Below are positions 54,818-64,000 of a DNA stretch of 64,000 bases, in pieces. The notes beneath the pieces were generated by a model. That model made no database searches, was not told the origin of the DNA, and was given only the letters and a program-made list of their open reading frames with translations. The DNA is from Microbulbifer sp. A4B17 (GTDB lineage Bacteria; Pseudomonadota; Gammaproteobacteria; Pseudomonadales; Cellvibrionaceae), in NCBI RefSeq assembly GCF_003076275.1, contig NZ_CP029064.1, forward strand, positions 4,382,001-4,446,000, read 5' to 3'. How positions within the stretch are numbered: position 1 is the first letter of the stretch; every line of letters begins with the position of its first letter. The translations under genes and the position numbers were made by a program.

Positions 54818-55237
54818 ATGATTAGAAACCTGCTTCTGGCCACCTTTGGCCTGCTGTTCGCCCTGCAGGCCAGTGCTGCAGATATCCTGGGCAACTGGCG
54901 CACTATCGATGACGAGACCGGAGAAACAAAGTCCATCGTCAACATCTATGAAAAGGATGGGAAGTATTATGGCAAGGTAGTGGATCTTCTGATGAAGCCT
55001 AACGACACTGTTTGCGACAAGTGCCCAGGCGACCTGAAAGGTAAGCCCATTGTCGGCATGGATGTCATTAGCGGGTTGGAAAAGAAAGGGAAAAAATACG
55101 AGGACGGGGAAATTCTCGACCCGGTAAAAGGCAAGGTTTACGACCTGAAAGTCTGGCTGGAGGATGACAACACCCTTAAGCTGCGCGGCTACCTGGGCTT
55201 CCTCTACCGCACCCAAACTTGGCACCGAGTTCAATAA
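54818..55237 (+). CDS. DUF2147 secreted protein
   Basis: Small exported protein of 139 residues: signal peptide to ASAA, then the DUF2147 domain starting ILGNWRTIDDETGETKSIVNIYEKDGKYYGKV. A Cys pair CDKC may form a disulfide. The end (KLRGYLGFLYRTQTWHRV) is typical. This lipocalin-like family has no settled role. ATG 54818 is preferred to an overlapping GTG at 54815; AGGAAA lies upstream. Confidence 0.87.
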   Translation: MIRNLLLATFGLLFALQASAADILGNWRTIDDETGETKSIVNIYEKDGKYYGKVVDLLMKPNDTVCDKCPGDLKGKPIVGMDVISGLEKKGKKYEDGEILDPVKGKVYDLKVWLEDDNTLKLRGYLGFLYRTQTWHRVQ

Positions 55238-55256
55238 ACAACTTAGTGCAGCTTTC

Positions 55257-55278
55257 GGGCCCGAGTTCTATCGGGCCC
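55257..55278. terminator. Hairpin between DUF2147 and HlyD genes
   Basis: GGGCCCGA / TCGGGCCC, 8-bp perfect stem with a 6-base loop between two convergent genes; no strong T tract. Confidence 0.5.
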
Positions 55279-55301
55279 AGAACCCTCTCTCTCAAACCCA
55301 G

Positions 55302-56381
55302 TTAAAGCACCACCCTGCCGCTTTCACCGCTCGTTGCACGGGCCGACACCACTTTATCGTCTTCACTGGTATCAATTCGTACCTTGGCGCTCATACCTGC
55401 GCGCAGAGGCGGAGAATCCTTGAGGGGGTATAGACGCAATCGCACCGGCACCCGCTGCACGACTTTCTCCCACTTGCCACTGGCATTCTGCGGCGGTGTG
55501 GAAGCAAACTCACTGCCACTGGCGGGGCTCATACTGTCCACCTGAGCCTGCCACTCAAAATCCGGGTAGGCATCCAGGGTCACTTCCGCTTGCTGACCCG
55601 TGCGCACGCGACCCAGCTCGGTCTCTTTCAGGTTGGCCTCCACCCAAAGGCCAGTGGAGCCAATCATTTGCAGCAGGTTAATGCCCAGAGTGGCCATCTC
55701 CCCCACCTTGGGTACGGTATTGGCGATAGTGCCATCCACGGGAGCAATAATGCGCGTGCGCGATAATTGGTAGCGGGCTGTATCCAGTTGCGCTTGAGCC
55801 ACTTTTAAATCTGCCTGCTCTTCCAGGGCAATGCTCGGGTCGCCCCCCAATTCAGCGCGCAAGCTGGAGAGCTTCTCAGCATTAATAGTGATCTGTGCAC
55901 GGGCCCTCTCCAACTGCTGGCGGGCGCTGTCCAGCTCCGCCTCGGAAAACGCCACCTTGCTCAGTTTTTCATTGCGCTCCAACTGGCGGCGGTAAAAGTC
56001 CGCATCTTTCCGTGCCTGCTGCAACGCTGCATCCGCCTCAGCATATTCCGAACGACGAGCGAGCAATTCGTTGCGCACCTGGGCCAGGCGCGCCTCCGCC
56101 TCAGTTACCGCCAGCTCGAAGGCCGTACGGTCAATTTGAATCAGTAGCTGGCCTTTTTCCACCACCTGATTGGCGCTCACCAGAACCTGGGTGACCACGC
56201 CACTGACCTCAGGCGCCAGGGAAATCTTGTCCGCTTTCACGTAAGCGTTTTCTGTCTCGACAATATCGCCACCGCGCAAAAGGTTCCATCCCACAATCAG
56301 GACAGAAAGTACCAGGAAAAATGAGAGTGCGAACTCTCGTTGCCCGGCGCGGTCTAGCTTATTGGACAGTTTTTCAGTCAC
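55302..56381 (-). CDS. HlyD/EmrA-type efflux adaptor
   Basis: Membrane-fusion protein of 359 residues. One N-terminal membrane helix, then a barrel-sandwich start (VETENAYVKADKISLAPEVSGVVTQVLV), a long coiled-coil hairpin (about residues 75-190), and the lipoyl/beta-barrel part (APVDGTIANTVPKVGEM). EmrA-type adaptors join an inner-membrane pump to TolC. No pump gene follows, so the partner lies elsewhere or this is an orphan. The likely start is GTG 56381 with GAAGAG upstream, overlapping the marR end; GTG 56396 and TTG 56387 are alternatives. Confidence 0.88.
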   Translation of the reverse strand: MTEKLSNKLDRAGQREFALSFFLVLSVLIVGWNLLRGGDIVETENAYVKADKISLAPEVSGVVTQVLVSANQVVEKGQLLIQIDRTAFELAVTEAEARLAQVRNELLARRSEYAEADAALQQARKDADFYRRQLERNEKLSKVAFSEAELDSARQQLERARAQITINAEKLSSLRAELGGDPSIALEEQADLKVAQAQLDTARYQLSRTRIIAPVDGTIANTVPKVGEMATLGINLLQMIGSTGLWVEANLKETELGRVRTGQQAEVTLDAYPDFEWQAQVDSMSPASGSEFASTPPQNASGKWEKVVQRVPVRLRLYPLKDSPPLRAGMSAKVRIDTSEDDKVVSARATSGESGRVVL

Positions 56382-56823
56382 ATTCAATCTCTTCACGTGT
56401 CAGATTCTTGCGCAGCCGCAATAGGAACGCCTGCAATTGATCCACCTCTGCGGCGGAAAAGCCCGCAAGTGCCTCACTGCGGGTCTGCTGGGCTACGCCG
56501 CCCAGTAGCTCAAGGGCCGGCATTGCCTGCTCCGTAAGATGAATACGGTAACAGCGCCGGTCATCCGGGTCCGGGCGCCGTTCCACGAACCCCTCCTGCT
56601 GGAGGTTATCAAGCTGGCGCGCAAGGCTGATCGGCGCCAGGTCCAGGCGCTCGGCCAATTCCGCTTGCTTGAGACCCTCCTCACGCAATAGATGCCAAAG
56701 CACCTGCCAACGAGACCCACTGAGGCCATGATCCTTGGCCCTGCGGTCAAAGTTGCGCCGCAGCAGCCGTGCTGCACTGTGTAGTTCAAAACTCATTTCA
56801 GTAACGGCATCTTCCCTGGACAT
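56374..56823 (-). CDS. MarR family regulator
   Basis: Winged-helix repressor of 149 residues: SGSRWQVLWHLLREEGLKQAELAERLDLAPISLARQLDNLQQEGFVERRPDPDDRR is represented by its key parts LDLAPISLARQLDNL (recognition helix) and the beta-wing DPDDRR. It is first in an operon with the HlyD adaptor, whose start overlaps the 3' end, so it probably represses efflux in response to small aromatic ligands. RBS GGGAGA 6 bases before ATG. Confidence 0.9.
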   Translation of the reverse strand: MSREDAVTEMSFELHSAARLLRRNFDRRAKDHGLSGSRWQVLWHLLREEGLKQAELAERLDLAPISLARQLDNLQQEGFVERRPDPDDRRCYRIHLTEQAMPALELLGGVAQQTRSEALAGFSAAEVDQLQAFLLRLRKNLTREEIECD

Positions 56824-56910
56824 ATCTGCTCTCCCTGTCTAAGGCCGCTCATTATAAGCCTGCTTATTATTTCATCAATGTGCGAGTTATCAATATCCCA
56901 AAACCCCATT

Positions 56911-56935
56911 AAAAAAGGCGGTCACTAGGACCGCC
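56911..56935 (-). terminator. Terminator after parC
   Basis: GGCGGTC / GACCGCC stem with a 5-base loop, and TTTTTT on the minus strand, 25 bases after the parC stop. Confidence 0.85.
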
Positions 56936-56959
56936 CTTTCGACCTGCATCCGGGATGGT

Positions 56960-59209
56960 CTATTTCTCCAGAACCTCGATCTTATCGACCTTCTGGAAGC
57001 CCCGGGGCAGCTTGTTGCCGCGCCGGCCACGCTCGCCGCGATAGTGATCCATCTCCGAGATCTTGATCTTGGTATGGCGCTTACCGGCGTGAACGACCAG
57101 TTGGTCCCTGCCCTTCAATACGGCAACACCGATGACCACCTCTTCGCGGGCCGCAGCGCGGGCTGAAGTGATATTGATAATTTTGTTGCCCTTGCCTTTG
57201 GACAATTCCGGCAATTCAGTCACCGGGAATACCAACATGCGCCCTTCAGTGGTCACCGCTGCCAGCAGAACGTCATCGAGACTCTCCAGCAATTGAGGTG
57301 AAAGTACCTGAGCCCCCTTGGGCAGGGTCAGCATGGCTTTACCCGCCTTATTGCGCGACTGCAAATCAGAGAGCTTGGCGATAAAGCCATAGCCCGCATC
57401 GGAAGCCAGTAACACTCGCTGCTCATCAGGGCCCATCAACAAGCCCTCAAAGGTGGCACCGGAGGGGGGATTGATACGCCCGCTGAGGGGTTCGCCCTGC
57501 CCTCGTGCCGAAGGCAAAGTATGGGAGGCAATGGAGTAACTGCGACCGGTGCTATCGAGTAATAACGCGGGCTGGTTACTCTTGCCCCGCGCGGCAAAAC
57601 CGAGACTGTCCCCCGCCTTATAACTGAGCGCTGCCGCATCAATTTCATGGCCCTTAGCCGCGCGAATCCAACCTTTTTCAGAAACGATAACGGTGATGGG
57701 ATCTGAGGACAGCAGCTCGGATTCACTAAACGCCTTGGCCTCTTCACGAGCCACAATCGGGGAACGGCGATCGTCGCCAAACTCTTTGGCAGCAGCTAGA
57801 AGCTCTTTCTTGATCAAAGTCTTGAGGCGACGCTCACTGTTGAGGGTCTTGGTGAGTGTATCGCGCTCTTTTTCCAACTCCGCCTGCTCACCGCGAATCT
57901 TTATCTCTTCCAGGCGCGCCAACTGTCGCAGCTTGGTATCGAGGATATAGTCCGCTTGGATATCCGTGAGCTCAAAGCGATCCATCAGCTCCTGCTTGGG
58001 CTCGTCACTGGTGCGGATAATCTCGATCACTTCATCAATATTGAGGAAAGCAACCAGCAAACCTGCCAACAGGTGCAGGCGCTTCTCAACTTTATCCAGA
58101 CGAAACTGGAGACGACGGCGGGTGGTAGTAGCGCGGAAAGTCAGCCACTCCCGCAGGATTTTATCGAGGGATTTCACCTGCGGGCGCCCGTCGATACCGA
58201 TCATATTCATATTGACGCGGTAGTTGCGCTCAAGATCAGTGGTGGCGAACAGGTGATTCATCACCGATTCCATATCCACCCGGTTGGACTTCGGCACAAT
58301 TACCAGGCGAGTCGGGTTTTCGTGATCCGACTCATCGCGCAAGTCGCTCACCATGGGCAGCTTCTTCGCCTGCATCTGTTGGGCGATCTGCTCCAGTACC
58401 TTGGCACCGCTCACCTGATGGGGCAGCGCGGTAATGACAATATCACCGTCTTCCTTGCTCCACAGGGCGCGCATCTTGATAGAACCGCGACCGGAGGTGT
58501 AAATCTTACGGATATCATCCCGCGGCGTAATAATCTCTGCCTCAGTGGGCATATCCGGGCCGAGAATATGCTCACACAGCTCTTCTACTGTGGCCTTGGG
58601 ATTTTCCAGCAGCTCTACAGTCGCGTTGACCACTTCGCGCAAGTTATGTGGGGGAATATCCGTAGCCATGCCCACGGCAATACCGGTGGTACCGTTCAAT
58701 AGAATATTGGGCACCCGCGCAGGTAGTACGCAGGGCTCATCCATGGTGCCGTCAAAGTTGGGCTGCCAGTCCACAGTGCCCTGACCCAGCTCCGACAGCA
58801 GCACTTCCGAATATTTACCCATGCGCGACTCGGTGTAACGCATCGCGGCAAAGGACTTGGGATCATCCGGCGAGCCCCAGTTGCCCTGGCCGTCAATCAG
58901 GGGGTAGCGATAACTAAAGGGCTGCGCCATCAGTACCATCGCCTCGTACACCGCGCTATCGCCGTGGGGGTGGTACTTACCGATCACATCGCCGACGGTG
59001 CGTGCGGACTTTTTATACTTGGCAGTATTCTTCAGGCCCAGCTCGCTCATGGCGTAGACAATACGCCGCTGTACAGGCTTAAGGCCGTCACCGATATTCG
59101 GCAGGGCGCGGTCCAGGATCACATACATGGAGTAATCCAGGTACGCCTTTTCGGTGTACTCCTTTAACGGCAGGCGCTCTGTGGCCTCATAAACAGAGGT
59201 GTCGGTCAT
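56960..59209 (-). CDS. parC: DNA topoisomerase IV subunit A
   Basis: Type IIA topoisomerase subunit of 749 residues that separates linked daughter chromosomes with ParE. Catalytic Tyr125 lies in AMRYTESR; the quinolone region [10 protein letters not shown] has Ser85 and Glu89, the susceptible residues equivalent to E. coli Ser80 and Glu84. The C-terminal blade domain starts near residue 500. The parE gene is not in the window. Transcribed alone with its own terminator. Confidence 0.97.
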   Translation of the reverse strand: MTDTSVYEATERLPLKEYTEKAYLDYSMYVILDRALPNIGDGLKPVQRRIVYAMSELGLKNTAKYKKSARTVGDVIGKYHPHGDSAVYEAMVLMAQPFSYRYPLIDGQGNWGSPDDPKSFAAMRYTESRMGKYSEVLLSELGQGTVDWQPNFDGTMDEPCVLPARVPNILLNGTTGIAVGMATDIPPHNLREVVNATVELLENPKATVEELCEHILGPDMPTEAEIITPRDDIRKIYTSGRGSIKMRALWSKEDGDIVITALPHQVSGAKVLEQIAQQMQAKKLPMVSDLRDESDHENPTRLVIVPKSNRVDMESVMNHLFATTDLERNYRVNMNMIGIDGRPQVKSLDKILREWLTFRATTTRRRLQFRLDKVEKRLHLLAGLLVAFLNIDEVIEIIRTSDEPKQELMDRFELTDIQADYILDTKLRQLARLEEIKIRGEQAELEKERDTLTKTLNSERRLKTLIKKELLAAAKEFGDDRRSPIVAREEAKAFSESELLSSDPITVIVSEKGWIRAAKGHEIDAAALSYKAGDSLGFAARGKSNQPALLLDSTGRSYSIASHTLPSARGQGEPLSGRINPPSGATFEGLLMGPDEQRVLLASDAGYGFIAKLSDLQSRNKAGKAMLTLPKGAQVLSPQLLESLDDVLLAAVTTEGRMLVFPVTELPELSKGKGNKIINITSARAAAREEVVIGVAVLKGRDQLVVHAGKRHTKIKISEMDHYRGERGRRGNKLPRGFQKVDKIEVLEK

Positions 59210-59725
59210 ACAGCACTCGTTATTTTGTTCGGAAGGGGTGGATTATGGCGGACTGGGGCGGGAGGTTCAAAGGGGGCTGATAGTGGATTTTATCACATTT
59301 GTTCAAAATTTGCTCAACAAGCAAAACCTAAAGAGACTATCCAAACTCCCTTACTAACAGCAATTTAGCCAATAACGCTCTAAATTTTTAAAGCTTATCC
59401 TCGATCAACTTAATATGACCGTATTAATTATCTAACTCGCACTGATAGTAATCTGCCTTACACCCTAGCTGGCATCTCAAAAAATTTCTTTTCACTCATG
59501 GTTTGATAGGTTTAAAATATATGTCTTGAATTAAAACAGTTAAAGAAGCTAAACATTCTGTTAAATATCCAAAGTGTAAATAGTATTTAACTGAAGATTT
59601 ATAGGAACAGCATCTAGTAGATTGACTATAAAAATAGCTATCAGTGCATTTTGAATGCCCAACATAATTAAATAAAACCCAATTTTAAACCACTTCATAT
59701 AATTTACTTTAGGAATTTTACTTCG
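59210..59725. other. AT-rich gene-free stretch
   Basis: About 515 bases between the divergent parC and small secreted protein genes. It contains both promoters; no repeat or frame of note. Confidence 0.5.
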
Positions 59726-60055
59726 ATGGAAAAAGGCATATTTAAACTAGCGATTTTCGGACTTTTCATGGCATCTTTAAACACCAGCGCCGCCACAGGT
59801 CCCTACACAGCCCATATAAAACAAATTCAAGCTACCGAGCTAGGTAACCCCTACAATACTATCTATCTAGACTTAGATATAACTGACTCTCCATGCTCCA
59901 GCACCAACTCCCTGGATCGCCTCACACTTTACTCTGAAGCCCAATACAGTATGGCTTTAGCTGCATTCATGTCTGATTCTCAAGTAACCATTTATGGAAC
60001 CGGCGAGTGTTATTTCGATATAGAAAGAATCAACAATATGCAGATTAAGAAATGA
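59726..60055 (+). CDS. Small secreted protein, unrecognised
   Basis: Predicted exported protein of 109 residues with signal peptide ending SAA and two cysteines (PCSST and ECYFD) that may pair. The short beta-rich sequence gives no family. A clear terminator hairpin follows, which supports a real gene. Weakly similar in character to DUF-type subtilase-inhibitor-like small periplasmic proteins, but that is not firm. Confidence 0.6.
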   Translation: MEKGIFKLAIFGLFMASLNTSAATGPYTAHIKQIQATELGNPYNTIYLDLDITDSPCSSTNSLDRLTLYSEAQYSMALAAFMSDSQVTIYGTGECYFDIERINNMQIKK

Positions 60056-60125
60056 CCTTCATTAGAAATTCATCTAAATATGGAACTGGCTCTGAATAGA
60101 GCAATGCACTTTAGGTATTACTAGT

Positions 60126-60161
60126 AAAGGGATTACGTTTTTCATAGCAATCCCTTTCTTA
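60126..60161 (+). terminator. Terminator after the small secreted gene
   Basis: AAAGGGATT / AATCCCTTT stem (9 bp, 14-base loop), 70 bases after the stop, then CTT. It also lies 40 bases from the convergent large gene's stop. Confidence 0.6.
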
Positions 60162-60200
60162 CCTCAATTAAACTAAAATTCTTAATACTAAATACGACTA

Positions 60201-63200
60201 TTATAGAGGGCCAGAGGGACTACCATCATTACAAGTAGAGTAATTGCTAGCCTTAAAGCGATGCTCAAAAATCAGTTCTACGTCCCTAATTGCTTCAACA
60301 TCCACCACTGAACCGTAGATATCCTCCAATAAGAAGGATAAACGCCAACCTGTCGCCGCAACACTGCGCTCCTTAAATAAATCTGTAACCGTATTGATAG
60401 AGCCTGCTCCAGACCCAAATACATCCAGAGACGCACTCATAGGCACACGATAACTATTGCGAACAGCAGCCAGCTGAGAAAGTCCCGCGGCATCCCATAA
60501 CAGCGCGCTGTAAATGTTGAACTCTCCCTCAACGCCAGCAGCACCTTCATCAGTGATAACTTCATTTCCAGGGAGAGAGTCCCGCACAACACTGGCACCA
60601 CCATAGGTAAGGTAAGCTGGGGTTTGAACTTCACCACTAGTGCTATAGAGAATGGGGATATTAAGCTCTACTGTTTCAATCTTATCCCCATAGGCACCAG
60701 CAACAGCGATACAATTCTCCCCATCTACTTCACTGATAATCGGTCCAGTGAAAAGATCACTCCTAACAGGTTCTTTAACCGTACTAAACTCGATTGTTAC
60801 CCAGGTGTCAGACCCGAAAGTGCGTGCCAGTAATTTCAGCTGTTCTTGAAAGGCCTCTCGGGCGCTTAAGCGGGGACCGTTTTGTTGATTCGGATCTGGG
60901 TGTAAATAGGTTTGTTCTTTACCGTTAATACTATCCCTGTATCCGAATACATCCTCTTTGATGGAAAACACATCACTTTCCTGATGAGAAGTAGCTATAC
61001 CCGGCGAGTCAAAATCCATCATTTTGCCGTAAAAATCCCACATATCCCCAGCATTACGCAGATGGAATACAGAGCCTTTGCTGATATCTACATCACGAAT
61101 AGCGAAAGATTTTTGCCATTTATACTCCAGCGCCTCGGCAGTATAGAAAAGCCACCGTTGTGCACGATCAAAATCACTGGCCGCTTTTAAGGTCGTCTCT
61201 GTAATTCGACGTGAATAAATCAGGTCTGCAAAATAACGCTGAGCGGTCATTGGGGCATCACTGGTTGCAACCGCGATCAAGCTACTGGCCTGATTCAAAA
61301 TAACAGGGAGACGCTTCGCTTCCTGCACCAGTGTCGCTTCACCCTGGGCGAGTTCCAAAACAATAGCATTCACTTCGAGCCATAAACTTTCCAGGCGGTA
61401 CTGACTACCAGCCTCCAGAATTTTGCCACTGTTATCGTACAGAGACGCACGGTGTTCAGCTGCAAGAGTCATATTCGCAGCTTCGGGCAGAGTAAAATCG
61501 TCCAAGTCATCAATAGAACTGTTGATCGCGGTTACACGATCTGAAAGCTCGTCAACATCATCCCAGCTACTGCTCATATAATCTTGGGCAGCTGTAGATA
61601 GAGATTCGAACAATACCGAGTGGGAATTGAATACTTCTTGCTTCTGGCGAATGCGATTAATCTGCTGGCCAAGAGAACTCTGCTGCGAACGATAATCCAC
61701 AACAATCTTCTCAAAACCATCTGCAACACCAGCATCTTGCGCTAAGCGCTCCACTTCCAACTCGATTTTTGCCAGGCGATTATCAAGCCGCTGAAGACTT
61801 AGGAGGATAGAATTTTGAACACTATCTACATTCCGCGACCAAGCAGCTACTTCACTATTGTCTCGAGCCTCACTGGTGATATCTACACAGTTTTTGTCAT
61901 AGCAACTACTTGGGAACCTAGCACCTAACAAACTGTATAATTTATTAGACGACAGTTCATGGCGCCCAATATAGGCGTCCGTTAATGCCTGGGCATTATG
62001 AAGGTAGCTATCATAATCCAACTTGGCAGCAGCAAGACTACTTTCCGCCTGCACAATAAAGCCTGTATCTTCCCCATCGAGGAACTCACTCAATATATTG
62101 AAAGCATCAAAATGTGTATCGCTGCTAAAACCGTGTGGCACAGCTAACTTCGACATACCCAGGAAGTTAGTATCACCGGTAAGCCAGGACATAGCATTTT
62201 CCAGCTGATCAATTTGAAAATGCCACAGCTCTACCGCCTGAGGTAAGCCGGAATGCGAAGAGACTTCAGTAAAATCAGTGCCGGAGAATAGAACGCGTAA
62301 ATCAGCTTCCTTGGCTAGCAGAGTATTCTGCAGAGATAAAATCTCATCGATCATTTGAGTAGACAAGGAAGAGTTAAGCTGGCCTGACTCTATCAATAAG
62401 CCTGCCTGCTGTACTTTTATGGCCGCAAGATTACCCATTAACTGGTACAGCAAGGTGATATCTTTGTACTCGCCGGGCAGAACACCGGCTGGGGCGACAT
62501 CGTTTTGGGTATCTGTGACGGGATCATAGTACCGAGGACTAACCTGACCCCGAGAGCTGGTCAATTGCTGCAGATAAGTGGGCGTATTCTCTACTAGAGC
62601 CACATACTCAACGAAAGCACTATTGAGCAGGGTAAAGGCATTCTCGACATGCTCAATTTCAATAGCAGCCAGCTCTCCATTCAAACGACTGGACAGCGCC
62701 TTATCCAGAGTAATATTGGCGTGAACAATTTCTGCGACCGCTCGATCGTAATAGAGATCCAGCAAGGACTGTTGCAGGTCTAAATTAGTGGGATATAACT
62801 CTAACTGTTCGTAAATCAGAGCTTCAGCAACAGAAATACGTGCACGCTCCGGATAGCCATATAAATCAGAAAACTCTTTGGGAGAGACACTGCTAAGATA
62901 GCTATTGATAACCTCTTCAGATTTACCATCCAAGCTATACATTAAATCTAAATAACGGAATGCTGCATTATCGCGAGAATAAACCCCACCTTGCGGATCC
63001 TCTGCCTCAGCACTTACTGAATCAGCTTCGTTATAATAAAGCTGCTTACGAATAGCATCTACTAGCAGCTGACTTTCTACTTGAGTACCAATTCCAGTAG
63101 AAAACTCCAGTGCACTAGCTCCATCTAGTTTTGATGCAGCTGTCAATTCACTGCCAGATAACTTATCTGTGACTCCAGATTCGCCTCTAGCCGGAGAGTG

Positions 63201-63263
63201 CAACGACAGCCCAGCAACTAGTGCCAGTCCCATAACAACTGTCGATCTCGACGAGTATTTCAC
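60201..63263 (-). CDS. Large secreted protein of unknown family
   Basis: Exported protein of 1020 residues with a signal peptide ending near PARGE (residue 28). I do not recognise the family. Almost all of it looks helical: long Leu/Gln-rich stretches and a coiled-coil-like zone around residues 475-580 (LQRLDNRLAKIELEVERLAQ, QQINRIRQKQEVF). A single Cys pair SSCYDKNC lies near residue 450. The last 250 residues change to a beta-rich region (GSDTWVTIEFSTVKEP, VELNIPILY, WRLSFLLEDIYGS) with two distant Cys. It looks like a secreted structural or toxin-complex-like shaft, but this is unproven. Monocistronic. Confidence 0.7.
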   Translation of the reverse strand: MKYSSRSTVVMGLALVAGLSLHSPARGESGVTDKLSGSELTAASKLDGASALEFSTGIGTQVESQLLVDAIRKQLYYNEADSVSAEAEDPQGGVYSRDNAAFRYLDLMYSLDGKSEEVINSYLSSVSPKEFSDLYGYPERARISVAEALIYEQLELYPTNLDLQQSLLDLYYDRAVAEIVHANITLDKALSSRLNGELAAIEIEHVENAFTLLNSAFVEYVALVENTPTYLQQLTSSRGQVSPRYYDPVTDTQNDVAPAGVLPGEYKDITLLYQLMGNLAAIKVQQAGLLIESGQLNSSLSTQMIDEILSLQNTLLAKEADLRVLFSGTDFTEVSSHSGLPQAVELWHFQIDQLENAMSWLTGDTNFLGMSKLAVPHGFSSDTHFDAFNILSEFLDGEDTGFIVQAESSLAAAKLDYDSYLHNAQALTDAYIGRHELSSNKLYSLLGARFPSSCYDKNCVDITSEARDNSEVAAWSRNVDSVQNSILLSLQRLDNRLAKIELEVERLAQDAGVADGFEKIVVDYRSQQSSLGQQINRIRQKQEVFNSHSVLFESLSTAAQDYMSSSWDDVDELSDRVTAINSSIDDLDDFTLPEAANMTLAAEHRASLYDNSGKILEAGSQYRLESLWLEVNAIVLELAQGEATLVQEAKRLPVILNQASSLIAVATSDAPMTAQRYFADLIYSRRITETTLKAASDFDRAQRWLFYTAEALEYKWQKSFAIRDVDISKGSVFHLRNAGDMWDFYGKMMDFDSPGIATSHQESDVFSIKEDVFGYRDSINGKEQTYLHPDPNQQNGPRLSAREAFQEQLKLLARTFGSDTWVTIEFSTVKEPVRSDLFTGPIISEVDGENCIAVAGAYGDKIETVELNIPILYSTSGEVQTPAYLTYGGASVVRDSLPGNEVITDEGAAGVEGEFNIYSALLWDAAGLSQLAAVRNSYRVPMSASLDVFGSGAGSINTVTDLFKERSVAATGWRLSFLLEDIYGSVVDVEAIRDVELIFEHRFKASNYSTCNDGSPSGPL

Positions 63264-64000
63264 TTATTCCCTTCCTATATTCTTATAATTTATCCCTTTA
63301 GCCTGCCACATCCATCCACATACGTTCACCGCAATAAAACAATACAACAGGATAAAATTCGCACGCTTTCTAACATGGCAATTAATTAAATTCAACAATA
63401 ATAAATTCACCATCACCACTTATTACACCCAAACCCGTTAATGAAATAAATTCGCATACGGTAAATTCAAACTTGCATATAAAATATATTTACCGAGAAA
63501 TTTCTATAAACATAAATCCCCTGAAGTCATTATTAAGAAGACTAAAAACCTAAAAATCCGATAGAGATCAACTTCTATCACATAATTTACACCCCTAATT
63601 TTACGATCAACAACCCACCCTATAAAAATTCACTTCACCTTTACCATAAATATAATTCTCATAGTTCCATAGTAGATAAGCGCAAGAAATAAAATTCTCG
63701 ACCCAGCAATTTCAAGCAACTCGTAATTGTATACACAAGAAATACAGGGAAGAACCATTAAATTAGCTTCTGCACCATAAAGAACCGTAGTTTCAAATAT
63801 TCCTGTAATATACCCTACATCGTATAATTTTATCTTTAGCCTTTCAGATAAATTTTTATTTTCAGAAGAGTCGCAAATATGCTCTATAGTAGAAGAGTAT
63901 CCACCTACGAGTAGAATTAAAAATATCTAAAACCCTCTCACCTAAAACCCTCCCACCAAGAAAGAAGCAAATTTTTGGTCATAATTCACTAGACAAATAT
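63264..64000. other. AT-rich end of window with a possible gene remnant
   Basis: About 740 bases, strongly AT-rich. No gene with a standard start is present. A 98-codon open frame lies at 63630-63926 (listed separately). Two copies of GAGGGTTTTAG, 15 bases apart, lie just upstream of it (63927-63955). Confidence 0.5.
63630..63926 (-). pseudogene. Possible remnant of a membrane-protein gene
   Basis: An uninterrupted minus-strand frame of 98 codons ending in TGA, with two hydrophobic stretches (IFLILLVGG at the start and GSRILFLALIYYG near the end), a charged middle and three cysteines. It has no ATG, GTG or TTG in the first 50 codons and meets TAG immediately upstream, so if real it has lost its 5' end by frameshift. 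Family not recognised; it may also be chance in AT-rich DNA. Confidence 0.25.

Noticed and set aside
57956-58702. 248-codon frame antisense to parC
   Set aside because: Lies wholly within conserved parC; shadow frame.

Overview
The window looks like a chromosomal segment of a marine, polymer-degrading gammaproteobacterium of the Cellvibrionales type, most likely Microbulbifer or a close relative. That placement is inferred from the gene families (chitin-active AA10 oxygenase, TonB-dependent receptors, PhoX, AceK, SelO, RadA, ParC) and from the alternation of moderately GC-rich housekeeping genes with AT-rich accessory stretches. No marker such as 16S rRNA is present to prove it. I saw no rRNA, tRNA, CRISPR array, insertion sequence or prophage.

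Layout. 0-9 kb: a TonB-dependent receptor cut by the window edge, a class I glutamine amidotransferase, an AbgT transporter, an AraC-type regulator, and two secreted proteins sharing a four-cysteine module, one of which carries a YHYH domain. 9-15.4 kb: radA, then a redox and copper block: pseudoazurin behind a perfect FNR/ANR-type site, a di-iron MBL protein, a Cys-rich secreted protein, a DUF411 lipoprotein, a CopA-like multicopper oxidase that has lost most copper ligands, and CopB. 15.4-22.5 kb: AT-rich accessory region with an orphan secreted protein, an SDR, an MBL lipase-like enzyme divergent from a TetR regulator, and a modular chitin-active LPMO. 22.5-28.3 kb: a DUF417 membrane protein, a copper-export operon (P1B ATPase plus anchored cupredoxin) with a MerR/CueR-type 19-bp-spacer promoter, and an overlapping pair of replication-like genes (four DnaT-type repeats, then a phage P-like protein). 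28.4-31 kb: two tandem beta-barrel paralogues, a membrane zinc-ribbon protein and VanZ.

31-39 kb is a phosphorus-scavenging cluster: beta-propeller phytase lipoprotein, TonB-dependent receptor, PhoX phosphatase and a PstS-type phosphate-binding protein, with possible Pho boxes in the divergent receptor/phoX promoter. The polyphosphate genes lie 8 kb further on: two tandem ppk1 copies, both predicted at 682 residues, divergent from ppx. Together these suggest a strategy of releasing phosphate from phytate and other phosphoesters, importing it and storing it as polyphosphate.

39-64 kb: a membrane diguanylate cyclase, an NTF2-like/ABM pair, TSUP and MarC membrane proteins, aceK, a lipoprotein, the ppk1-ppk1/ppx block, selO, a DUF2147 protein, a MarR-HlyD efflux operon, parC, a small secreted protein, an unrecognised 1020-residue secreted protein, and an AT-rich end with a possible gene remnant. 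The most unusual items are the ligand-depleted multicopper oxidase, the duplicated Cys module, the four-repeat DnaT-like protein, the ppk1 duplication and the 1020-residue protein.
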